Source of the DNA: Ferdinandcohnia sp036962685
Lineage (GTDB): Bacteria > Bacillota > Bacilli > Bacillales > Bacillaceae_L
Reading direction: 5' to 3'
Length of the DNA stretch: 64,000 nucleotides
Assembly: GCF_036962685.1 (NCBI RefSeq)
Contig: NZ_JBALOP010000004.1
Span: forward strand, 27,543 to 91,542
Below the pieces are notes generated by a model. The model did not search any database. It was given only the letters and a program-made list of their open reading frames with translations, and was not told the DNA's origin. The position numbers and the translations under genes are program-made. The first letter of the stretch is position 1; each line of letters starts with the position of its first letter. Positions 33,888 through 41,840 of this stretch are shown here, piece by piece.

Positions 33888-34031
33888 GTTATTCTCTCCC
33901 TCAAATTGCTTCTATTTAATGCACAGTAATTCAATGTGTTTAATTATATTTACTCATTATCAAAATCATACGTCAAGAATTAATACTTAGATATTTAGAC
34001 TTCTATAGGTGATAGTTTATCTGTCTATTAC

Positions 34032-34469
34032 TTATTTGATTTCCTCAGCCAACTCCAAAATAATTCCCTCTGGACCACGAACGTAGCATAATTTATAACT
34101 TTCTTCATATTGCTGTATTTCACTAAAGATTTCTGTACCCTTCTTTTTCAATTTGCCAACAACAGATTCAATATCTTCAACAGTAAATGCAATATGACGG
34201 ATGCCCAGTGTATTTGCAAAAGGTCGCTGAATATCTTTTTCATCTGACGGATTATAAAATTTGATTAACTCTAACCATGTCTGACCACCTGACGTTCCCA
34301 TTCCTACACACGCAACTTTAACGTCATTAAGCCCAACTGCATATCCCATCAAGTCGCCTTCCATTTCCCATTCCCCTTTTACCTCAAGTCCTAAATCGAG
34401 AAAAAACTCTTTAGCGACAGATAGATCATTTACGATTACAGCCACGTGATCTATTCTTTGGATTTTCAA
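34032..34469 (-). CDS. VOC-family (glyoxalase/dioxygenase fold) protein
   Basis: A 145-residue vicinal-oxygen-chelate protein with metal ligands likely in RIDHVAVIV, GIRHIAFTVED and the final IILELAEE. The type resembles glyoxalase I or epimerase relatives, but the substrate is unknown; the true methylmalonyl-CoA epimerase is at 53.5 kb. AGGAGGG sits directly against the ATG at 34475, so I prefer the TTG two codons later (34469), 6 bases from the site. Confidence 0.75.
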   Translation of the reverse strand: MKIQRIDHVAVIVNDLSVAKEFFLDLGLEVKGEWEMEGDLMGYAVGLNDVKVACVGMGTSGGQTWLELIKFYNPSDEKDIQRPFANTLGIRHIAFTVEDIESVVGKLKKKGTEIFSEIQQYEESYKLCYVRGPEGIILELAEEIK

Positions 34470-34597
34470 ATTCATCCCTCCTATGTTCCTGTAATTTCAC
34501 AATAGCCTAAATCAAATTCTAGTATTAACAACGGTACGATAAATATAATACGATACAAGCATTGCCACAGAAGAGCAGAACCTTTCTTCAACAGGCA

Positions 34598-34649
34598 TAA
34601 ATGGTTTACGGTATACCATTTATCGTTTTACGACTCCGTGATATACCGT
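34598..34649. other. Overlapping inverted repeats in the gap before yqjQ 3' end
   Basis: TAAATGGT (34598-34605) pairs with ACCATTTA (34615-34622); ACGGTATA (34608-34615) pairs with TATACCGT (34642-34649). The two stems compete for the same bases. The surrounding 271-base gap also holds the yqjQ terminator and no other gene. Confidence 0.4.
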
Positions 34650-34704
34650 TAGCATTGTCTGCAATTACTTACCCTACAATAAGCAGGATTTAACATTTAA
34701 AAAC

Positions 34705-34732
34705 AACAAATACCCCTCGCAACAGGGGTATT
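34705..34732 (-). terminator. Terminator after yqjQ
   Basis: AATACCCCT / AGGGGTATT stem, six-base loop. The minus-strand transcript continues TTGTTGTTTTT. Confidence 0.75.
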
Positions 34733-34740
34733 GTCTAAAG

Positions 34741-35535
34741 TTATTTCTTAAAAAACGCCTTGCGCCCCACTTTTTCAACAAGTCGAGGGAACAGGGTATA
34801 AAACATACTGCCAGCATTCATCCAGCCTGGCAAATTAATTTCGCGTTTTGGAGTTAGCATGGAATTTACAATCTTTGAAGCAACAACATCTGGATCCAGC
34901 ATAAAACGATTTACATTTTTCGCATATGTACCAGACTCATCTGCTATATCGAAAAAACGTGTTCGAATCGGTCCTGGATTGACAGCTGTTACATGGATGT
35001 TTGTGGTTGAAAGCTCCATCCGTAAACTATTGGTAAACCCGAGAACCGCATGCTTTGAAGCAGCATAAACACTTGATTTAGGTGTTGCAATTTTCCCTGC
35101 CTGTGAAGCAATATTAATAATATGACCTGAGCTTTGTTCAATCATTGTTGGCAATACCATTTTTGTGCATGCAATGAGTCCAAACACATTTACCTCAAAC
35201 ATCGCCTTCATTTGCTCTATTTTTGCGTCCACAACATTAGCAAACACACCAAACCCGGCATTATTCACAAGAACATCTACTGTTTTTACGTTACGTAAAA
35301 TGTCATTAAACACTTCTTTTACATTGTCAGTATCACCAACATCTAGCTTATAAAACAGGCAATCTATGCTGTATTTTTCTTGAATGTTCTGTGCTATTTT
35401 TTCTAACTGCCCATAACTTCGAGCTAACAGTATCGGGGATGCCCCCTGCTCAGCAACAAGATAGGCAATTTTTTCACCAAGTCCACCGGAAGCCCCAGTA
35501 ATGACAACCGTTTTTCCTTTTAGTCTTGAATTCAT
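34741..35535 (-). CDS. yqjQ: Short-chain dehydrogenase YqjQ
   Basis: A 264-residue SDR with the cofactor motif TGASGGLGEKIA, NNAGFG, the catalytic serine in NIASQAGK and the YxxxK pair in YAASK. The C-terminus has a hydrophobic segment (MNAGSMFYTLFPRL). Substrate unknown. It follows yqjP by 22 bases; the pair is adjacent to proI as in B. subtilis. Confidence 0.88.
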   Translation of the reverse strand: MNSRLKGKTVVITGASGGLGEKIAYLVAEQGASPILLARSYGQLEKIAQNIQEKYSIDCLFYKLDVGDTDNVKEVFNDILRNVKTVDVLVNNAGFGVFANVVDAKIEQMKAMFEVNVFGLIACTKMVLPTMIEQSSGHIINIASQAGKIATPKSSVYAASKHAVLGFTNSLRMELSTTNIHVTAVNPGPIRTRFFDIADESGTYAKNVNRFMLDPDVVASKIVNSMLTPKREINLPGWMNAGSMFYTLFPRLVEKVGRKAFFKK

Positions 35536-35557
35536 ACGACCTTTTTCACCTCAGGAA

Positions 35558-36523
35558 TTATTTTGCATGGTACATATATTGTCCGTTCACTACTTCTATC
35601 TTAATTTCACCCATTTCTTCAAGGAAGTCAAGCTGTCCAACTGTTTCAGAGACCGTAAAGAGAGGCTGTTTCAAATACACTCTCGGGAATAATCTAGTAC
35701 ATACTTCAAAAGCAGTCATTGGCTTTTTCTTAATCATTTCCAAAACATAATATGCCCGCTCTTTTTGTGCTACGAATCTTTCTTTAATAAGATCATGAGC
35801 ATTCACAATATCGTCTCCATGCCCTGTCACAACGTTAGAGATGTTAAGTGTTTGAAGTCTTCTCAAGGAATTATTATATTGAATTAATGGTCTTGGTCTA
35901 GATGTTTCACCAAATTGTGGTGGCTCAAGCAATGGGTTTGGTGAGATTTTTGCTAGAAGGGTATCTCCCGCAATCAGCATTCCGTCCTCTTCTCGATACA
36001 GAACAATATGACTTTGCGCATGTCCAGGCGTCTCCAACACCTTAAAGCCTGTTAACCCCGCAATTGTATCTCCTTCCCCAACCGTTGTTGTTAGCGACCT
36101 ACGGCAAGAATATTCAAGTTCTTCATCAATATCAATTAACGTTACAAATGCTGGGTCAAGTCCTAATTGAGTAAAAAGCTCTTTATAAAACGGTTCATTA
36201 TCGTTAAAAAATTGCTTATCCTGACTAATCCATGGCTGATTTTTTGGATGTCCGATAATAGGGATATCCTTATTAAAATAATCAAGAAGTCCGACGTGGT
36301 CAGGATGATGATGAGTGATCACGATTTGTTCGATGTCAGATGGCTTATAGCCTAACTGCGCAAGCTGCTCATTGAAGGACTGCCAAGCTTCCTCCGTTTT
36401 TGCTCCCGCATCAATTAAGGTTAAGGCGTCTCCCTTAACAACATATACGTTCACATCCCCGACAGCAAAAGGTGTGGGCAAGGTAATTTTAAAAACATCC
36501 TTCGTGGTGGTAAGTTTACTCAT
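35558..36523 (-). CDS. yqjP: Metallo-beta-lactamase fold hydrolase YqjP
   Basis: A 321-residue MBL-fold hydrolase with the di-metal motif HHHPDHVGLLD, a third metal histidine in ETPGHAQSHI, the bridging Asp in IAGDTLLAK and the last His in VTGHGDD. A C-terminal winged-helix-like extension (about 250-321) resembles LACTB2-type members. Function unknown. AAAGGAG precedes the ATG. First gene of yqjP-yqjQ, divergent from the proline T-box transcript. Confidence 0.88.
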   Translation of the reverse strand: MSKLTTTKDVFKITLPTPFAVGDVNVYVVKGDALTLIDAGAKTEEAWQSFNEQLAQLGYKPSDIEQIVITHHHPDHVGLLDYFNKDIPIIGHPKNQPWISQDKQFFNDNEPFYKELFTQLGLDPAFVTLIDIDEELEYSCRRSLTTTVGEGDTIAGLTGFKVLETPGHAQSHIVLYREEDGMLIAGDTLLAKISPNPLLEPPQFGETSRPRPLIQYNNSLRRLQTLNISNVVTGHGDDIVNAHDLIKERFVAQKERAYYVLEMIKKKPMTAFEVCTRLFPRVYLKQPLFTVSETVGQLDFLEEMGEIKIEVVNGQYMYHAK

Positions 36524-36667
36524 ATAAATCTCCTTTGTACTATATCCATAAAATTTCGTTACATTTATCTACTATTAGTTTACCTTTTCATCCTCGTTTT
36601 GTCATTATATTCAAATAATATATCTGTTATGTAAACATAATTGGGCTTATTTTTAAAAAATATGTCC

Positions 36668-36696
36668 TTGACATCCCGCTTAAATCATTGCATAAT
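36668..36696 (+). promoter_or_regulatory. Sigma-A promoter of the proI T-box transcript
   Basis: TTGACA (36668-36673), 17-base spacer, CATAAT (36691-36696). A near-consensus promoter just before the T-box leader. Confidence 0.8.
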
Positions 36697-36702
36697 GACT
36701 AT

Positions 36703-36967
36703 CAATATAAAATTCGTAAAGGCATTGATTAGGACTAGTAAATCATGCAATGGCGAAAAGAGAATGAGATCCATCGGCTGAAAGATCTCAAGCCCGCTTC
36801 TTGATTGAACCTACCTATGAGCTGTTAGGAAAACCTAACCGTTTCACCCACGATACGGGTTCGAGTTGAACATCGAAAAATCATTTTTTAGATGTTAAGT
36901 AAGGTGGTACCGCGGATAGTAGACCTATTCCGTCCTTTAACAAGGATGGAATAGGTCTTTTTATTTT
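36703..36967 (+). promoter_or_regulatory. T-box leader (proline) with terminator
   Basis: A tRNA-sensing leader. The T-box core GGTGGTACCGCGG is at 36903-36915. It is followed by a terminator with a 16-bp stem (GACCTATTCCGTCCTT / AAGGATGGAATAGGTC) and TTTTTATTTT at about 36922-36967. Stem I should lie between 36705 and about 36830; GAACCTACC near 36805 offers CCT (Pro) as specifier codon. The gene downstream is proI, and B. subtilis proI is known to be under a proline T-box. Uncharged tRNA-Pro would favour read-through. Confidence 0.88.
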
Positions 36968-37229
36968 ATTCAGTCGGGGTTCAACCCGACTGAATAAAAT
37001 AAGCCTCCAGCGGATGTCACGATTTTTCAGAGGAAANNNNNNNNNNNNNNNNNNNNNNNNNNNNNNNNNNNNNNNNNNNNNNNNNNNNNNNNNNNNNNNN
37101 NNNNNNAAGTTTCACTGTATCTCGCGTAAGATCAAAGACTAAAAACGCCACGTCCTGATGTCTTCGTCTTTATGACCCACTTCCTGTGGGCCTAAAAATC
37201 GGGCGGCAAATACGCCAAGGAGCATTTGA
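36963..37229. repeat. Intergenic repeat, family 1 (copy B, with gap)
   Basis: Left hairpin ATTTTATTCAGTCGGG / CCCGACTGAATAAAAT (36963-37000), then AGCCTCCAGCGGATGTCACG, a 70-N gap, AAAGACTAAAAACGCCACGT, CCCACTTCCTGTGGGCCT and CGGGCGGCAAATACGCC. It sits between the T-box terminator and the proI ribosome site, so it is part of the proI leader RNA when read through. Confidence 0.85.
37037..37106. other. Assembly gap (70 N)
   Basis: Run of N inside repeat copy B. Confidence 0.99.
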
Positions 37230-37255
37230 ATAAATAATTTAACGGAGGGATCGTT

Positions 37256-38101
37256 ATGGAAATGAAACAAAATATTGTATTTGTTGGGGCCGGCTCAATG
37301 GCTGAGGCAATGATTTCTGGAATGCTACAAAAGGAGCTCTTCTTGCCCAGACAAATTTCTGTAATGAATCGCTCCAACCAAGCACGATTAGAAGAGCTAA
37401 ACAAAACATATGGAGTAACGATTAGCCAAAACAAACAAGAAACAATTGAGAATGCCGGAATCATCATTCTTGCGATAAAGCCAAAGGACGTTGCGGAAGC
37501 AGTTTTAGCAATGAAAGATTACGTTAATGAAAACCAGCTGATCATCTCAGTATTAGCAGGGGTTGCAACCACAACCATAACTGACTTACTCAGCAAAGAA
37601 GTTGCAGTTGTACGTGCAATGCCAAATACATCTGCTACTATCGGAAAATCAGCCACTGCGTTATCAATAGGAGGGTACGCAAATGAAAACCATCTTCTAA
37701 TTGCGCGCCAATTATTTGAAACAATCGGGATTGTGACGACAGTAGCAGAAAAAGATCTTCATGCGGTCACAGGTCTATCTGGGAGTGGTCCTGCATATGT
37801 ATATTATTTAGTTGAAGCGATGGAAAAAGCAGCTGATGATATCGGTCTTGAAAAAGAAATTGCTAAAGAACTAATTCTGCAAACAATTATTGGTGCAGCA
37901 GAAATGCTGAAAAGTTCACCGAAGCAACCAGCTACATTACGAAAAGAAGTAACAAGTCCAGGTGGTACGACAGAAGCAGGTTTAAAAGTGTTGGAGCAAT
38001 ATAATTACCAACAAGCAATGGTCTCATGTATTAAGCGTGCTACTGTTCGCTCCGCCGAGCTTGGAGAAGCAATGCTTCAATCCGTTTCACAAGAAAATTG
38101 A
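37256..38101 (+). CDS. proI: Pyrroline-5-carboxylate reductase ProI
   Basis: Last step of proline synthesis: NAD(P)H reduction of pyrroline-5-carboxylate. The 281-residue protein has the Rossmann motif VGAGSMAEAMISG, the AMPNTSATIGKS substrate loop and the family signature with SPGGTTEAGLKVLE near residue 240. GGAGGG precedes the ATG. Control by the upstream T-box points to a biosynthetic, not osmotic, role. Position next to yqjP matches B. subtilis proI (yqjO). Confidence 0.95.
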   Translation: MEMKQNIVFVGAGSMAEAMISGMLQKELFLPRQISVMNRSNQARLEELNKTYGVTISQNKQETIENAGIIILAIKPKDVAEAVLAMKDYVNENQLIISVLAGVATTTITDLLSKEVAVVRAMPNTSATIGKSATALSIGGYANENHLLIARQLFETIGIVTTVAEKDLHAVTGLSGSGPAYVYYLVEAMEKAADDIGLEKEIAKELILQTIIGAAEMLKSSPKQPATLRKEVTSPGGTTEAGLKVLEQYNYQQAMVSCIKRATVRSAELGEAMLQSVSQEN

Positions 38102-38121
38102 AAAAGCTAAATTTTTAAAAG

Positions 38122-38186
38122 GTCAGTGGAATTCTACCGCATCCAAAAAATTGGTGTGCAACGGTAGGATTTTACTGACATTTTTG
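38122..38186 (+). terminator. Terminator after proI
   Basis: GTCAGT..AAT.CTACCG pairs with CGGTAG.ATT..ACTGAC (18 positions, 3 mismatches), with a 22-base loop, then TTTTT. Confidence 0.75.
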
Positions 38187-38243
38187 GTAAAATGAAAGAA
38201 AAAACATTTAGACAACCGAAATATTACATAATGGGGAGATTCG

Positions 38244-39443
38244 ATGAGTGCACCGCTTAATAAAGAGATACCACCACAACTAAGTACACCCAAAGAAAAA
38301 ATTTGGACCCGCGATTTTACTCTTATTTGCATTTCAAACTTTTTTATTTTTCTCGGCTTTCAAATGACATTACCGACCATTCCACTATTTGTCGAACAGC
38401 TTGGAGGGAATGACCAACTCATTGGATTAGTCGTTGGACTTTTTGCTTTTTCCGCACTTCTAATCAGACCTTTCGCCGGCCATCAATTAGAAAAAAGAGG
38501 ACGACGCTTCGTCTATTTACTAGGGCTTGCCATCTTTGTTTTATCTGTTGGATCCTACGGATTCATCCCAAGCTTACTTTTTTTATTCTTGTTTCGAATT
38601 ATTCAAGGGATTGGTTGGGGCTTTTCAACAACAGCCTCAGGAACAATTGCTACAGACTTAATCCCCGCAAAAAGGCGTGGTGAAGGAATGGGCTATTTCG
38701 GTCTATTCGGTAATATCGCTCTTGCGTTTGGACCATCTTTAGGTCTTACACTTGCTGGTACAATTTCATTTTCAAAACTCTTTTCCATTTGTGCCATTCT
38801 TGGTTTAGTGGCACTCATCCTATCATCTAGAATCCACTACAAAAAAGTCGATCCAGTAAAAGAAACCCCTAAAAGATGGGATTTTTACGAAATAACAGCC
38901 CTCCCACCCTCGATTCTATTATTCTTTATAACTGTTACATTTGGAGGAATTGCAGCCTTTTTACCTATATATACTGTACAAAAGGGAATTCCGGGGATTG
39001 AATGGTACTTTCTTTTATTTGCAGTCGCTTTAATGATTACTCGTACGTTTGCTGGTCGCCTTTATGATTTGAAAGGACATCAAGCTATTTTTGCACCCGG
39101 TGCATTTTTGATTGTTGCAGCTATGTTTCTATTAGCCTGGTTACCTAGTAGTCTTGTCCTTTATATTGCGGCTTTTCTGTATGGACTTGGTTTTGGTGCC
39201 TTACAACCAGCCTTACAAGCCTGGGCTGTACAAACAGCTCCTGGACATCGAAAAGGGATGGCAAATGCAACCTTCTTCTCTTCTTTTGATTTAGGAGTGG
39301 GTGTTGGTGCACTAGCCTTTGGGCAAATTGCCCACCTTTTAGGATACCATTCAATCTACATTGCCTCAGCATTCTCTGTTCTAATTTCCATTTTGCTTTA
39401 TTTTATATGGATTGGTAAAACAACAACTTCACCTTCTGTTTAA
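38244..39443 (+). CDS. MFS transporter
   Basis: A 399-residue major facilitator with about 12 membrane helices. The loop 2-3 motif (GHQLEKRGRRFVYLLG) and the DxxG-like segments of drug/proton antiporters are visible. GGGGAG precedes the ATG. The position is consistent with a YqjV-like drug exporter, but the substrate is not evident. A short G/C hairpin terminator follows. Confidence 0.85.
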   Translation: MSAPLNKEIPPQLSTPKEKIWTRDFTLICISNFFIFLGFQMTLPTIPLFVEQLGGNDQLIGLVVGLFAFSALLIRPFAGHQLEKRGRRFVYLLGLAIFVLSVGSYGFIPSLLFLFLFRIIQGIGWGFSTTASGTIATDLIPAKRRGEGMGYFGLFGNIALAFGPSLGLTLAGTISFSKLFSICAILGLVALILSSRIHYKKVDPVKETPKRWDFYEITALPPSILLFFITVTFGGIAAFLPIYTVQKGIPGIEWYFLLFAVALMITRTFAGRLYDLKGHQAIFAPGAFLIVAAMFLLAWLPSSLVLYIAAFLYGLGFGALQPALQAWAVQTAPGHRKGMANATFFSSFDLGVGVGALAFGQIAHLLGYHSIYIASAFSVLISILLYFIWIGKTTTSPSV

Positions 39444-39465
39444 GGGGACCCTCTCCCCTTTTTTC
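39444..39465 (+). terminator. Terminator after the MFS gene
   Basis: GGGG / CCCC with a seven-base loop, directly after the stop codon, then TTTTTT. Confidence 0.7.
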
Positions 39466-39521
39466 GTTTTTCGTCTTAAAACCTCTTATCGTTTCGAATA
39501 AATTTGGATAAAATGTATATA

Positions 39522-39713
39522 TCAAATACGCCTCTGCGTATTTGCGCCCAGATTTTTTAGGCCCACACGATGTGGGTCACAAAGACGAAGACATCAGGAA
39601 GTGGCGTTCTTAGTCTTTGAACTTTTGCTCGAAAAGTTTCCTTTGAAAATCTGTGGCATCCGCTGGAGGCTCTAGCTTTACTTAGAAGAAGATAAAGACT
39701 TCTGCTAAGTAAT
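39522..39713. repeat. Intergenic repeat, family 1 (copy C, reverse, ungapped)
   Basis: The only complete long copy. It opens with TCAAATACGCCtctGCGTATTTG, then CGCCCAGATTTTTTAGG, CCCACACGATGTGGG, GACGAAGACATCAGGAAGTG, GCTCGAAAAGTTTCC, CATCCGCTGGAGGCT and the end hairpin TTACTTAGaAGAAG / CTTCTgCTAAGTAA. It fills the gap before the CAP-domain gene. Confidence 0.85.
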
Positions 39714-39735
39714 GCTAAGAGATTGGAGGTTAAGT

Positions 39736-40875
39736 ATGAGGAGAATCCTTTTATTTATATCATTTCTTTTTTTCTTATATGCTGGGTGGACAGTACTTGA
39801 TAAACTTGATGCTAAATCTGATAATCAATCAGTTTTTGATACTATTACAACTGAGATTGACAAAGTTTCTGAATCTGAGGAACTCACAACGATAAAATCC
39901 AAACTACGTGATGGTATAAACTATATCACCACATTATTGCAAAGCTTGGAAGAAAAAGCACCTGAAAATTCAATTATTGACCAGAAAAAAATCGAGAAAC
40001 CAGAGCTACAAGTACCTAGTGAACAGGCCTTTTCGATACACAATATTGAGCTTGGGGAAAGTAAACAAAGTGTAGAAACAAAGCTTGGTGCAGCGAAACG
40101 GAATTCATTAAATGAATATGGAACGAACTGGAATACGTATCATGAAAACTACAATAATTTTATGATGGTCGCTTATGACTCTCGTGATAATGTAGTTGGC
40201 TTATATACGAATCAAGACCTTATTTCATCAACGAAAGGGGTTGAACGAGGGACACCAAAACAAGATGCTCTTAATCTACTTGGTAAACCTATGACTCGTA
40301 TCCAAAAAGGATTTGTGTATTATGAATTTCAGCAGGAACGGGACTACGATGTATTCCAAATTGATAACACCTATGTCACCCTCTTTTACGATAAACATGA
40401 AAACAATACGGTGACTTCAATTCAAATTGTTTCAGAAGAACTCGAACGAAATAGAACCGATTTCTATACGGGTGCCAGTGATCAGTTAAAAGAAGGCTTT
40501 GAATATCAATTATTTGATCTTACGAATGCATCAAGGGTTAATCATGGATTGGGTGTGCTAACTTGGGATGACCACGTGAAGGAAACAGCTCGAAAGCATA
40601 GTTTAGACATGGCAGAGAACAACTATTTCAGTCATACAAATTTACAAGGCCAATCCCCTTTTGACCGGATGCTTGAGGATGAAATTTTATTTACGATTGC
40701 TGGAGAAAATCTTGCCTATGGACAGTTCAGCAGTATTTTCGCACATGAAGGCTTGATGAACTCAATGGGACATCGAGAAAATATTTTAAAAAAAGAATAT
40801 ACGTATTTAGGGGTTGGAGTTGCCTTTAATACTGAGTCTCATCCATATTACACGGAGAACTTTTATACAAAATAA
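39736..40875 (+). CDS. Exported CAP-domain protein (YlbC/YkwD type)
   Basis: A 379-residue protein with an N-terminal membrane anchor or signal (RRILLFISFLFFLYAGWTVL), a middle CAP-associated domain (about 100-245) and a C-terminal CAP/SCP domain with the usual histidines and glutamates (HSLDMAENNYFSHTNLQG, GENLAYGQ, MGHRENIL). Bacillus relatives (YlbC, YkwD) are exported proteins of unknown role. GGAGG sits 6 bases before the ATG at 39736; an earlier in-frame start at 39712 lies within the preceding repeat. Confidence 0.85.
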   Translation: MRRILLFISFLFFLYAGWTVLDKLDAKSDNQSVFDTITTEIDKVSESEELTTIKSKLRDGINYITTLLQSLEEKAPENSIIDQKKIEKPELQVPSEQAFSIHNIELGESKQSVETKLGAAKRNSLNEYGTNWNTYHENYNNFMMVAYDSRDNVVGLYTNQDLISSTKGVERGTPKQDALNLLGKPMTRIQKGFVYYEFQQERDYDVFQIDNTYVTLFYDKHENNTVTSIQIVSEELERNRTDFYTGASDQLKEGFEYQLFDLTNASRVNHGLGVLTWDDHVKETARKHSLDMAENNYFSHTNLQGQSPFDRMLEDEILFTIAGENLAYGQFSSIFAHEGLMNSMGHRENILKKEYTYLGVGVAFNTESHPYYTENFYTK

Positions 40876-40932
40876 GCCAATTCACCTATATACCTTTTAA
40901 TTTTTGGTTATCCTACCAAAAGAGGTGATTTT

Positions 40933-41745
40933 GTGAAACTGGTACGATTTTTAGTATTGCTAGGACTTCTCATTGGCTTTCATAGTGTGACTCTTGCTCA
41001 GCAAAACGACGTTGAATATGGCCCTTTTACGATTGTTCAAAAGGAGTATATTGATTTAAACGGTGATGGTAAAAAGGATATCATCGAGCTATATGCAAAA
41101 AAAAATCAATACAACCTTGCGAAGGAATGGTCATTAAAAATTAATGGTGAGCAATTAGGTACTTATCATAATAAACAGGATTTATACCAATTGGCTGACA
41201 TGAAGTTTGCAGACGTTCTTCAAAATGGAAAGCAGGATATACTTCTCTATTTTCATTCAATTGGAAGTGGAGGCATCACTGGGTTAACTGTCCTCAGCTA
41301 TACAGGTGAAAAGGTGGAGGAAATTTTCCCCGACCCTAATACATCTGGCTGGTTTGACGAAGCGAAAAAGCGTTTTTCTATGAAATACATGGGCAATTAT
41401 CAAGTCGAATTTATTGATAATCAGACTGACTTAGAAGCGGTCATTCCGTTATCAGAGGATCGCTATAGCGATTTTCCTGATAAAGAAGAATTACAGAAAC
41501 GACTTAAAGGGATTGAAACATGGGTTGACCCTGCTTCCGGCTATCGTTTTGATAAATTAACAAAAATGAAGCCTCAGGAAATCGTGACAATTAGAGCGGT
41601 TTCAGGCATTGCCCATTATGATGTCATTGCGTTTTTTGAAACAAGATATGTTTTTGATAATCAAACTCAAAAATATGTGCCAACAAAAGTGGCACTCATT
41701 AGTACAGAAACCGGTAAGAAATTAGCCGAAAAACCATATAAATAA
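40933..41745 (+). CDS. Exported hypothetical protein with a DxNxDG calcium-type loop
   Basis: A 270-residue protein I do not recognise. It has a clear signal peptide (about residues 1-22, ending TLA-Q), then EYIDLNGDGKKDIIELY, the DxNxDGxxD calcium-binding pattern of FG-GAP/dockerin-like loops, followed by a second weaker ADVLQNGKQDILLYF. The C-terminal half is beta-rich. It starts at a GTG after AGAGGTG and follows the CAP gene by 57 bases, so the two are probably one transcript of exported proteins. Confidence 0.7.
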   Translation: MKLVRFLVLLGLLIGFHSVTLAQQNDVEYGPFTIVQKEYIDLNGDGKKDIIELYAKKNQYNLAKEWSLKINGEQLGTYHNKQDLYQLADMKFADVLQNGKQDILLYFHSIGSGGITGLTVLSYTGEKVEEIFPDPNTSGWFDEAKKRFSMKYMGNYQVEFIDNQTDLEAVIPLSEDRYSDFPDKEELQKRLKGIETWVDPASGYRFDKLTKMKPQEIVTIRAVSGIAHYDVIAFFETRYVFDNQTQKYVPTKVALISTETGKKLAEKPYK

Positions 41746-41747
41746 AC

Positions 41748-41785
41748 AAAAGCATCGGCAACGGAAAGGTCGATGCTTCTTTGTT
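41748..41785 (+). terminator. Terminator after the exported-protein gene
   Basis: AAGCATCG / CGATGCTT stem, 13-base loop, then CTTTGTTT. Confidence 0.7.
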
Positions 41786-41803
41786 TGATAACCACAATTG
41801 ATG

Positions 41804-41840
41804 AATAAAGGCACTCTCCAAAGCGGAAAGTGCCTTTGTT
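41804..41840. terminator. Terminator after the SNF2 helicase gene
   Basis: AAAGGCACT / AGTGCCTTT perfect 9-bp stem. It overlaps the helicase stop region and has T-rich flanks in both directions. Confidence 0.75.

Noticed and set aside
34032..34469. Second methylmalonyl-CoA epimerase
   Set aside because: Only the general VOC fold is shared; the gene at 53459-53878 has the epimerase-type sequence and context.
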